7,585 bases of DNA from Cytophagales bacterium. Its GTDB lineage: Bacteria > Bacteroidota > Bacteroidia > Cytophagales > Cyclobacteriaceae. The notes beneath the pieces were generated by a model. That model had not been told where the DNA came from and ran no database searches. It saw nothing but the letters and a program-made list of their open reading frames with translations. Positions 1 to 6,319 of the stretch are shown here, one piece after another (the stretch's first letter is position 1; each line of letters opens with the position of its first letter). The translations under genes were made by a program, and so were the position numbers. Location of the stretch: NCBI GenBank assembly GCA_003504855.1, contig DNZD01000322.1:1-7585 (forward strand). The letters run 5' to 3'.

Positions 1-1
1 C

Positions 2-613
2 GAAGCACATTTCATACCGGTAGACCTCAACGATGAGTTCGCTTGCCGCAAGGCCATTGAGAAAGTTGAGAAGAGACTGGGCCGCATCGATGGACTGGTC
101 AATAATGCAGGTGCTAACGATGGCGTGGGATTGGAAAAAGGTTCACCATCCAAATTCGTCAATTCACTGAACAACAACGCATCGCACTATTATTACCTCG
201 CCCACCACGCATTGCCCTACCTGCGAAAGTCGACCGGCCCTATTGTCAACATAGCATCCAAGGTTGCGTTAACGGGTCAAGGTAAGACCTCCGGCTATGC
301 GGCTGCCAAAGGAGCGATCCTTGCACTCACCCGTGAATGGGCGGCTGAGTTATTGCCTCATGGCATCCGCGTCAATGCCGTAGTTCCCGCTGAGGTATAC
401 ACAGAGATGTATGCACAGTGGCTGGAGAATTTTCCCCAGCCAGAAGAGAAGAAGAAAGCCATTGAACAACGTATTCCTCTGGGGCAACGCATGACCCGAC
501 CCGAAGAGATCGCAGCCATGGTACTCTTCCTGTTGTCTGACCGCACCAGCCATGTCACCGGACAGTGGATATCGGTAGACGGCGGCTATGTTAATCTGGA
601 CCGTTCACTTTGA
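2..613 (+). CDS. SDR-family sugar/ketodeoxy-acid dehydrogenase, 5'-truncated by window edge
   Basis: This is the C-terminal 203 residues of a classical short-chain dehydrogenase/reductase. The frame is open from base 2, so the real start and the TGxxxGxG cofactor motif (roughly the first 50-55 residues of a usual 250-260) lie upstream; the GTG at 125 is internal. Counting from base 2, NNAG is at residues 34-37 and the catalytic Ser86, Tyr99 and Lys103 have the standard 13-residue S-Y spacing and YxxxK. The C-terminus has the usual TGQWISVDGGY. The cytosolic enzyme should oxidise an alcohol with NAD(P)+. Beside a FucP symporter and a mutarotase, the best guess is L-fucose (6-deoxyaldose) 1-dehydrogenase; 2-keto-3-deoxy-L-fuconate dehydrogenase, also an SDR, is the main alternative. 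Family membership is certain, the substrate is inferred. The stop lies 3 bp before the transporter start. Confidence 0.92.
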   Translation, partial: EAHFIPVDLNDEFACRKAIEKVEKRLGRIDGLVNNAGANDGVGLEKGSPSKFVNSLNNNASHYYYLAHHALPYLRKSTGPIVNIASKVALTGQGKTSGYAAAKGAILALTREWAAELLPHGIRVNAVVPAEVYTEMYAQWLENFPQPEEKKKAIEQRIPLGQRMTRPEEIAAMVLFLLSDRTSHVTGQWISVDGGYVNLDRSL

Positions 614-616
614 GTT

Positions 617-1936
617 ATGGCATTTGCATCATCGGGTAATCACGAACTAAAGGGGGACAAACAGACCTCTTACCTGCTGCCCTTCATTCTGGTCACCAGC
701 CTGTTCTTCCTTTGGGGATTGGCAAACAGCCTGAATGGGACCCTGATCAAACACTTTCAGACTGCGTTGAATCTCAATCGCGCACAAGCCGGTATCGTTG
801 ATTCAGCTTTTTACATCGGCTATTTCGTCATGGCCATTCCCGCTGGCTTTATACTTAATAAAGTAGGATACAAAAAAGGAATCCTGATCGGACTTGCTCT
901 ATACGTTATTGGTGCCGTGCTTTTCTATCCTGCGGCAAGCACACGCACTTACGGAATCTTTCTGTTTGCCCTCTTTATTATCGCTTGCGGACTTGCGTTC
1001 CTGGAGACAGCAGCGAATCCCTACGTGACAACCCTCGGCGACCCGGCCACGGCTCCGAGACGCCTTAACTTTTCACAATCCTTCAATGGGCTCAGCATCA
1101 TCTTTGGGCCGGTGATCGGGGGACTGTTTATCATTTCCAGCAAAGAATACACCAATGATATGCTGAATGCCATGCCTTTTGCACAAGCGGAAGCCATTCG
1201 CATGGAAGAAGCCAACTCGGTCCAGGTACCCTATCTCATTTTAGCAGGCATCGTATTGCTGGTGGCTGTCCTCTTTTCCCTGATACGCATGCCGGAACTT
1301 TCATCGTCAGCTGAATCGTCGGCCACCATGAAAGGAATATTGCGGCACCGGCATCTGGTATTTGGCATCATCGCACAATTCTTCTATGTGGGCGCACAAG
1401 CTTCGATCTGGGGATACTTTATCGATCTGAAGTTGCACTATGCGCATGATGACGACTTCGAAATCGTGCGCTGGTTATATCGCATCACAGAGAACATGTC
1501 GGCAACCACCATTGCTGCCATGCACGCTTCATTTGCCGCCTCGCTGTTTATGTTAGGGCGTTTTGTCGGCACGTGGCTGCTGAATTTTGTTCGCGCCGAA
1601 CGTCTGCTCTTCATCTACGCCATCGCCTGCATCGTGCTGATCCTTACTGCGTGGCTGACGACTGGCCTATTGGCGGTGGGGGCATTGTCACTCACCTATT
1701 TCTTCATGTCAATCATGTTTCCGACCATCTTTTCCCTGTCGATCAAAGAACTGGGTCCCCAGGTGAAACTCGGATCTTCACTCGTCATCATGGCGATTGT
1801 TGGTGGCGCTGCACTACCCCCCATCACCGGACTGTTGTCGTTGTCCGGACTTGAGCACGCGCTCCTCGTTCCACTGATTTCGTTTGTCGTGATTGCCTAC
1901 TTTGGCTGGCAGGGTTACAAAATAAAGACAGCGTGA
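617..1936 (+). CDS. fucP: FucP-family L-fucose (sugar):H+ symporter, MFS
   Basis: 439 residues, close to E. coli FucP (438), with about 12 hydrophobic segments. Family landmarks are SLFFLW (28-33), FYIGYF (65-70), the TM4 motif FLETAANP (128-135), RLNFSQSFN (149-157) and FPTIFSLSIKELG (368-380). It should import a 6-deoxysugar or related hexose with a proton across the inner membrane. Glu130 matches E. coli Glu135, and Gln154 and Asn157 match Gln159 and Asn162. Oddly, the position of E. coli Asp46 is Gly41 (NSLNGT here, NNLNDI in E. coli), while E. coli Gln67 is Asp62. E. coli Gln364-Tyr365 is Met366-Phe367. The loop between TM7 and TM8 (about 275-298) is some 15-20 residues longer than in E. 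coli and acidic. The ATG at 617 follows the SDR stop by 3 bp; no Shine-Dalgarno is visible. The family is sure; L-fucose as substrate is inferred. Confidence 0.93.
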   Translation: MAFASSGNHELKGDKQTSYLLPFILVTSLFFLWGLANSLNGTLIKHFQTALNLNRAQAGIVDSAFYIGYFVMAIPAGFILNKVGYKKGILIGLALYVIGAVLFYPAASTRTYGIFLFALFIIACGLAFLETAANPYVTTLGDPATAPRRLNFSQSFNGLSIIFGPVIGGLFIISSKEYTNDMLNAMPFAQAEAIRMEEANSVQVPYLILAGIVLLVAVLFSLIRMPELSSSAESSATMKGILRHRHLVFGIIAQFFYVGAQASIWGYFIDLKLHYAHDDDFEIVRWLYRITENMSATTIAAMHASFAASLFMLGRFVGTWLLNFVRAERLLFIYAIACIVLILTAWLTTGLLAVGALSLTYFFMSIMFPTIFSLSIKELGPQVKLGSSLVIMAIVGGAALPPITGLLSLSGLEHALLVPLISFVVIAYFGWQGYKIKTA

Positions 1937-1937
1937 C

Positions 1938-2279
1938 ATGCAACGCCATTGCTATGCGCTTGATCTCAAAGATGATCCACAGCTAATCGCTGCCTATGAA
2001 GCACCGCACCAAAACGTATGGCCTGAAATTCTCAGCAGCCTGAAAGAAGCAGGCATCGTGCACGCCGAGATCTACCGAACCGCAAACCGGTTGTTCATGA
2101 TTTTGGAGACAACCGATTCCTTCAGTGCTGAGCGAAAAGCAGAATCGGATCTGAATAACCCGCGTGTAGTAGCCTGGGAATCGTTGATGTGGACCTATCA
2201 GCAGGCACTACCTGGAAGTGCATCCGGTGAAAAGTGGCGACGCATGAGTAAAATATTTGATTTTAATGCTGACGCATGA
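1938..2279 (+). CDS. RhaM-family (L-rhamnose/L-fucose type) mutarotase
   Basis: 113 residues, a little longer than E. coli RhaM (104). This family interconverts alpha and beta pyranose anomers of 6-deoxysugars, supplying the anomer the next enzyme uses. Visible landmarks are the APHQNVWPEI segment (22-31) with His24, which matches the catalytic His22 of RhaM (RHNPIWPEL), Tyr46 in AEIYRT, Trp80 near the second conserved block, and the C-terminal GEKWRRMSKIFDF (97-109). It starts 1 bp after the transporter stop, and its last four bases overlap the start of the next gene, so translation is probably coupled. Since no rhamnose isomerase or kinase is seen and the neighbours are FucP- and SDR-type, L-fucose is the likelier substrate. 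Family confidence is high and substrate confidence moderate. Confidence 0.9.
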   Translation: MQRHCYALDLKDDPQLIAAYEAPHQNVWPEILSSLKEAGIVHAEIYRTANRLFMILETTDSFSAERKAESDLNNPRVVAWESLMWTYQQALPGSASGEKWRRMSKIFDFNADA

Positions 2280-3367
2280 GTTCACCTGACATCATCACGT
2301 TTGATCCCGACGTACTCCACAACTTTACCGTGCGTGTACTCATGCACTTCGGTGTGCCTGAGGCTGATGCCCGTACCGCCGCGGATGTACTCAGCCTCGC
2401 CGACCTGCGCGGCATAGACTCGCATGGGGTTGCACGCCTGCATACCTATTATGAGATGCTCAGCCTCAGGCGCATCAATCCCACACCAAAACCAATCATC
2501 GTGCGGGAACACAAAAGTGTGTGTACCGTGGACGGCGACAATGGTCTTGGGCTGGTGGTTGGCCCAAAAGCCAATCAGATTGCCATCGAAAAAGCACATG
2601 AGTTTGGGTCAGGTTGGGTCAGTGTTTGTAACACCAACCACTACGGCATTGCTTCCTGGTACTCCCTGGAGGCGCTGAAGCACGACATGCTGGGATGGTC
2701 AATGACTACCAGCACAAAGCTCGTGGCTCCTTTGTGGGGTGCTGAACGCATGCTGGGCACCAATCCCATCTCAATTGCCTTCCCGGGCCTCAAGAACCCA
2801 CCAATTGTTATCGACCTTGCCACGAGCGCCGTTGCCTATGGCAAAATTGAAATTGCGAAACGCAAGAACACCACTGTGCCGAAGGGTTGGATTACTTCCG
2901 ACCAAGGTGAACTATCAGACAAACCGGACGACATGATCAACGGTGGCGCGCTCCTACCCCTGGGCTCTGTGCGCGAAATGGGCGGTCATAAAGGTTATGC
3001 ACTTGCTGCGATGGTTGACATCTTATCAGCGGTACTCTCTGGTGCCAACTGGGGACCCTTCGCTCCGCCGTTTGCTTTGCGTCAGGAGATTCCAAGCCGA
3101 AGTGTCGGCAAGGGTATCGGTCACTTTTTCGGCGCCATGGAGATCGCCGGTTTTATGGACGTCACCGAATTCAAACAGCGTATTGATGAATGGATCGAAG
3201 TCTTCAGAAACACGAAGCCTGCCAAGGGTACAAACGGTCCGCTGATACCCGGTGATCCTGAGCACACCGAAGAGGCTATTCGCCGCAAGTCAGGCATCCC
3301 ATTGGTACAACCGGTGGTCGATGACTTGATGGATATCTCCAAAAACCTGGGGATCGCGTTGGGATAA
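2276..3367 (+). CDS. LDH2/MDH2-family NAD(P)-dependent 2-hydroxyacid dehydrogenase
   Basis: 363 residues of the LDH2/MDH2 (YiaK/AllD/ComC-like) superfamily, unrelated to Rossmann-fold lactate dehydrogenases. Characteristic blocks are all present: RGIDSHG (45-51) with the catalytic-type His50, NTNHYG (119-124), GTNP (161-164), DLATSAVAYGK (180-190) and GGHKGYAL (236-243). Members act on malate, L-lactate, sulfolactate, ureidoglycolate or 2,3-diketo-L-gulonate, so the substrate cannot be read from the motifs. Non-phosphorylative L-fucose or L-rhamnose breakdown yields pyruvate plus L-lactate; an enzyme turning L-lactate into pyruvate in the same operon would complete the path, which is my preferred inference. 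Reduction or oxidation of a sugar-acid intermediate is the alternative. The ATG overlaps the previous stop as ATGA (2276-2279). It is the last operon gene; the opposing gene ends 9 bp downstream. Confidence 0.92.
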   Translation: MSSPDIITFDPDVLHNFTVRVLMHFGVPEADARTAADVLSLADLRGIDSHGVARLHTYYEMLSLRRINPTPKPIIVREHKSVCTVDGDNGLGLVVGPKANQIAIEKAHEFGSGWVSVCNTNHYGIASWYSLEALKHDMLGWSMTTSTKLVAPLWGAERMLGTNPISIAFPGLKNPPIVIDLATSAVAYGKIEIAKRKNTTVPKGWITSDQGELSDKPDDMINGGALLPLGSVREMGGHKGYALAAMVDILSAVLSGANWGPFAPPFALRQEIPSRSVGKGIGHFFGAMEIAGFMDVTEFKQRIDEWIEVFRNTKPAKGTNGPLIPGDPEHTEEAIRRKSGIPLVQPVVDDLMDISKNLGIALG

Positions 3368-3376
3368 TTTGGCTGG

Positions 3377-4921
3377 CTAAAATTTGAAATGACTCAGTTC
3401 ATCAATTTCTGCTTGCAGCCTGGGTCTGATGTCTACTTTTGCACCTGCAAAGTAATATATTTTGGTCCCTGACTCGCGCGCATAGGGGTTGGTAACAGTC
3501 TCCGCAATAATACCTTCGCGGAAATAAGGCGACGTCTCCGGCAACTCTGTCTCAATTTTTTCAGGCCACTTTACCCGAATCAGATTTACGTAAGGTTTGC
3601 TCAAGTCAAACCAATAGATATAATCGGCATTGAACGAAACAGCTTTGATAGACTGCTTCGTATAAAAATTAATAGCACCAGTTTGTCCATAATTATCGCA
3701 AAGCACCAACGTATTGCCTTCTTTGCTGGCCACCGCATAAACACTGTCGACTTTTCGCGCCAACTCCTTCCAACCCAACATATCAGCAAAATCCTGTGGC
3801 AGCATATGATCCTGGCCATCCTCCCATCTCAACAAACCAAACCGTTTATATTGATCAGCATGGCTTATTACATATTCGGGTGACTTGTTCGGGAATGCTA
3901 CGTTCATCACGGGAACAAACAGCAGAATTGGAATAACCAACAACACGGGACGCAGGTATCGCTTCCAACCTTCCTGACATACCGATTCAAGGTAAACCGC
4001 ACCAAATGAAATGTAGATCGGATAAATACCGATGGCGTAATAGTCCTTTGCCCTGAAGGCAATAAAAACCCCCAGCGTAAACAATATTGACCAAAACAAA
4101 AAGGCAAAGGACCTGAATGGCTGATAAAAAAGTAAACTGTATAACGCCGCTGTCAATACAATGACAGAACCAATATAAAACAGCAATTGTGCCTTCAGAA
4201 AACCCAGCCGATCCACATTAACCAGCTGTGTATCTGCCAGTTGCTGAAGATGGTAAAACACCGGAAAACCATGCTGGTACTGCCACCAAAGATTAGGCGA
4301 GATCAGCATCAAAGCTATCCCAGCCGCTATATACAACGCTGGTCGGGTGAACATCTTGCGTTGTGGTGTGAGCAACAGCGCTGGGAACAAACCCAACAAC
4401 TGGAACACAACATTGTATTTATTGAAAAAACCAAGGGCAAATACAACGGCGCCGGCATATAGCCAATTACGGTTGTCGGTCTTGAAATACATCACCAGCA
4501 CAAAGTAGAGTGACGCCCAGCAAAGCACATCAAACGAGTTCGGCTGATATAACATATTCAGTCTTAACAGTGCAGAGAACAGCACACAGGTGCTGCCCAA
4601 CACGAGTGCGAACAGGTTGCCACCCAGCTCCCGGATGGTGAACCATACCACCAGGATTGTTCCCGCTCCGTACAGGGCTGGAAAAAACTTTACCCAGAAA
4701 ACACCGTTGCCTAATAGCTGAATAAGCCAGGAAGTCCATGAAGTAAACGGTGGCACTGAAAGATAGCCCCAGGACAGGTGGCTTCCCTGGTCCAGGTGCA
4801 GAAACTCATCCCGGTGCAGTTCATACTCCGGACTTAGCAGAAAAAACTGCAAGAAAAACTTAAGTGCAATAAACGCAATCAGGACGCCAGTATGCTTCTT
4901 CATTCTTACCCAAAGTAACAT
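3377..4921 (-). CDS. GT39/ArnT-like (GT-C fold) membrane glycosyltransferase
   Basis: 514 residues with repeated hydrophobic segments across roughly the first 330 residues and a C-terminal soluble part (about 340-514). The first extracytoplasmic loop carries HRDE (36-39), Asp44 and GYLSVPPF (52-59), the arrangement typical of the PMT_2/GT39-GT83 superfamily, in which an acidic residue of this loop is catalytic. Such enzymes move a sugar from a polyprenyl-phosphate donor to a lipid, glycan or protein on the periplasmic face. Donor and acceptor cannot be told from the sequence, and no cell-envelope genes are nearby. The start is uncertain: ATG at 4921 gives an MLLWVR extension, while ATG at 4903 gives MKKHTG directly before TM1, which looks a more natural N-terminus. 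It lies 23 bp downstream of cobB on the same strand, so co-transcription is likely although no functional link is evident. Confidence 0.85.
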   Translation of the reverse strand: MLLWVRMKKHTGVLIAFIALKFFLQFFLLSPEYELHRDEFLHLDQGSHLSWGYLSVPPFTSWTSWLIQLLGNGVFWVKFFPALYGAGTILVVWFTIRELGGNLFALVLGSTCVLFSALLRLNMLYQPNSFDVLCWASLYFVLVMYFKTDNRNWLYAGAVVFALGFFNKYNVVFQLLGLFPALLLTPQRKMFTRPALYIAAGIALMLISPNLWWQYQHGFPVFYHLQQLADTQLVNVDRLGFLKAQLLFYIGSVIVLTAALYSLLFYQPFRSFAFLFWSILFTLGVFIAFRAKDYYAIGIYPIYISFGAVYLESVCQEGWKRYLRPVLLVIPILLFVPVMNVAFPNKSPEYVISHADQYKRFGLLRWEDGQDHMLPQDFADMLGWKELARKVDSVYAVASKEGNTLVLCDNYGQTGAINFYTKQSIKAVSFNADYIYWFDLSKPYVNLIRVKWPEKIETELPETSPYFREGIIAETVTNPYARESGTKIYYFAGAKVDIRPRLQAEIDELSHFKF

Positions 4922-4944
4922 GAATTATCGGGCTAATGCCTTTG

Positions 4945-5622
4945 TCATGCCCCCCACTTCAACCGCCATTGCTCCAACCCAACACTTCCCTTCTCAGCAA
5001 TATAGGTGACATTCGGCCGGCTCACACGCGGAACGTTGGGATCAATAACAAAAACGGGTACCTCAGGCCGAACCATATCCACCAATCCGGCAGCCGGGTA
5101 AACTACCAGGGAGGTGCCCACCACCATGAAAATGTCGCATGATCCTGCCAGGTCGGCGGCTACATCCATCATAGGAACCATCTCACCAAACCACACAATA
5201 TTCGGACGCAGTTGAGAACCCTTTTCGCATCGGTCACCCAGATCAAGTCTCCAGCCTTCGATGGGATAAACCAAGGAAGGATCGGCCGTGCTCCGCGACT
5301 CAAACAAACTGCCATGAAGGTGAATGACCTTTGAAGAGCCAGCACGTTCGTGCAGGTTGTCGACGTTCTGGGTGATGATAGTCACCTCAAAGCGTGACTC
5401 AAGTTCGGCCAGAATCTCATGTCCGCGGTTCGGCCGAACCTCCAGTGCCTTCTTCCTGCGTTGATTGTAAAACTCCAGCACCAGTGCCGGATTGCGATAC
5501 CATCCCTCGGGTGTCGCAACGTCTTCCACGCGATGCCCTTCCCACAAACCACCCGCGTCGCGAAAAGTGGGGATGCCACTTTCGGCGCTGATACCTGCTC
5601 CGGTAAGTACGGTGAGACGCAT
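4945..5622 (-). CDS. cobB: NAD-dependent protein deacylase, class III sirtuin
   Basis: 225 residues, complete for a bacterial Sir2/CobB. In order: GAGISAESG (8-16) and FRD (20-22) for NAD binding, Tyr52 and Arg55 in FYNQRR (the pair that recognises succinyl- or malonyl-lysine in SIRT5 and CobB), QNVDNLH (85-91), HLHG (101-104) with catalytic His103, RPNIVWFGE (139-147) and GTS (169-171). It should remove acyl groups from protein lysines in the cytosol, using NAD+ and releasing nicotinamide and O-acyl-ADP-ribose. Only two cysteines exist (132 and 162), so the usual four-Cys zinc site is absent and is replaced by a segment containing DLGDRCEKGSQ. This seems normal for Bacteroidota members, as I recall them. 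The ATG at 5622 sits just before the first beta-strand, as in the short form of E. coli CobB. Codons 60-77 match a relic at 6250-6319. Confidence 0.95.
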   Translation of the reverse strand: MRLTVLTGAGISAESGIPTFRDAGGLWEGHRVEDVATPEGWYRNPALVLEFYNQRRKKALEVRPNRGHEILAELESRFEVTIITQNVDNLHERAGSSKVIHLHGSLFESRSTADPSLVYPIEGWRLDLGDRCEKGSQLRPNIVWFGEMVPMMDVAADLAGSCDIFMVVGTSLVVYPAAGLVDMVRPEVPVFVIDPNVPRVSRPNVTYIAEKGSVGLEQWRLKWGA

Positions 5623-5666
5623 ATCGACTTAATTGAATACAAAAGACAATACATTACATATTGCCA

Positions 5667-6113
5667 TTATTTCAATAGTATTACTTTTGGAGTTGTCAGC
5701 AATGACGTTCTTTCACAAAGTAGGAAATAGTTTAAATAGGATACTGAGGATAAATTACCATCCTGAATAGTAATTTTAAGTTGATACTCGTTACATACAA
5801 TACCTATTTGGAGAGAAATTATTTCGCCAGAATTTGGAGATGCCACCTTACCCGTTAACAGCATCTGCCTATCAAAGTTAATCTTAGGACGAAGAGATTC
5901 ATCACTAAAACCGACATAGGTGTCATATGCGTCTTGACTTGAAATCTGATAGTGTGCTTGGTGATCAGGATCCACGTACCTTAGAAAGACATTGGGACTA
6001 TTCAATGGCACAAAATCATATGTTTGAAGAGGCCTGATCAGATAGCAAACATGGTTGGATTCGCAGCCAAATAGAAGCACAGCTATTATGATCTTAATAG
6101 TTACCCTCTTCAT
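5667..6113 (-). CDS. Small lipoprotein of unknown function
   Basis: 148 residues; I do not recognise the family. The N-terminus has MKR, a hydrophobic core and a lipobox LLFGC (13-17), so Cys17 should be lipidated and the protein anchored to a membrane facing the periplasm or cell exterior. The residues after it (ESN) do not form an obvious surface-export signal. The mature part is about 130 residues, with alternating hydrophobic stretches that suggest beta-strands (for example QLKITIQDG at 111-119) and three further cysteines (Cys23, Cys107 and Cys132) that could form a disulfide. The signal peptide, lipobox and full-length frame support a real gene. Its base composition is far more AT-rich (about 36% GC over 5641-6120) than its neighbours, and it separates cobB from a cobB-like relic, so recent acquisition or weak constraint is possible. 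The stop is 44 bp before the cobB start. Confidence 0.75.
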   Translation of the reverse strand: MKRVTIKIIIAVLLFGCESNHVCYLIRPLQTYDFVPLNSPNVFLRYVDPDHQAHYQISSQDAYDTYVGFSDESLRPKINFDRQMLLTGKVASPNSGEIISLQIGIVCNEYQLKITIQDGNLSSVSYLNYFLLCERTSLLTTPKVILLK

Positions 6114-6157
6114 TTGGGTTTTCTAAGACGTTGCGATTTGATAGGAAATTTCTTTGA

Positions 6158-6213
6158 GTCAATTATTGAAGATAAATCATCTTCAAATACAAACAAATAG
6201 TATTTGAATTGAC
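6158..6213. repeat. Cluster of nested, mutually exclusive inverted repeats
   Basis: Three dyads are packed into 56 bp. TTGAAGAT (6166-6173) pairs with ATCTTCAA (6179-6186) around a 5-nt loop. TTCAAATAC (6182-6190) pairs with GTATTTGAA (6200-6208) around a 9-nt loop. An outer pair, GTCAATT (6158-6164) and AATTGAC (6207-6213), encloses both. The first two share bases 6182-6186 and so cannot form together, as in an alternative-fold switch. It lies 45 bp upstream of the lipoprotein start. A protein-binding site, a leader RNA structure or chance in AT-rich DNA are all possible; the base matches are certain, the role is unknown. Confidence 0.55.
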
Positions 6214-6249
6214 ACAGCATTAATAGACCTACTCCTTTGTACTAAGAGA

Positions 6250-6319
6250 CCTAGATTCGAGCTCAGTTTCTATCGTGGCCCAGGTTCGACCGAACCTCTA
6301 ATTCCAGATGCTCATGCCC
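6250..6319 (-). pseudogene. Decayed cobB-like fragment with internal duplication
   Basis: Read on the minus strand, this non-coding stretch translates into pieces that match codons 60-77 of the nearby cobB (LEVRPNRGHEILAELESR). Nearest topA, GHEHL-ELEVR aligns with GHEILAELESR (8 identities in 10, one codon missing). Running on, LEVRSNLGH and then, after a 2-base deletion, IETELESR align with the whole segment (13 identities in 17). All five codons of the ELESR match differ from cobB only synonymously, which points to common coding ancestry rather than chance DNA similarity. There is no start codon or sirtuin motif around it, and an in-frame stop follows soon after on the minus strand, so it cannot be functional. 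It could instead be one copy of a dispersed short repeat. Confidence 0.5.
6282..6297. repeat. Near-perfect palindrome AGGTTCG-AC-CGAACCT
   Basis: Seven-base arms flank a 2-base centre. The same palindromic core occurs without mismatch inside cobB at 5427-5440 (GGTTCGGCCGAACC), at the homologous position of the cobB-like relic, so it most likely reflects shared ancestry. No T-run follows on either strand, which argues against an intrinsic terminator for topA. Confidence 0.5.

Noticed and set aside
125..127. GTG as the start of the SDR gene
   Set aside because: The upstream frame to base 2 is open and encodes the conserved SDR segment with NNAG, so the true start is outside the window.
2282..2599. 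Minus-strand open frame of 105 codons inside the LDH2-family gene
   Set aside because: It lies wholly opposite a gene with all family motifs, shows no recognisable domain and is explained as a codon-bias shadow.
5640..5647. Possible Bacteroidota -7 element (GTCTTTTG on the minus strand) ahead of cobB
   Set aside because: It has two mismatches to TAnnTTTG and no TTG at suitable spacing upstream, so it is too weak to list as a promoter.
5419..5730. Plus-strand open frame of 103 codons across the cobB start
   Set aside because: It overlaps the conserved N-terminal NAD-binding region of cobB on the other strand, has no recognisable motif and runs into the lipoprotein 3' end.
6184..6191. Possible -7 element TGTATTTG (minus strand) ahead of the lipoprotein gene
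   Set aside because: It has one mismatch to TAnnTTTG but no well-placed -33 TTG, and it sits in AT-rich inverted repeats where such matches are expected by chance.
6209..6240. TTGACA on the plus strand resembling a sigma-70 -35 box
   Set aside because: No -10 element at 16-18 bp, no plus-strand gene downstream, and this consensus is not the main one in Bacteroidota.
6225..6253. 7-bp direct repeat AGACCTA (6225-6231 and 6247-6253) as possible insertion target duplication
   Set aside because: Only 15 bp separate the copies and nothing element-like lies between them; a 7-bp match at this distance is unremarkable.
6282..6297. GGTTCGA resembling a tRNA T-loop
   Set aside because: No acceptor, anticodon or D arm can be built around it, and the palindrome and cobB similarity explain the sequence better.
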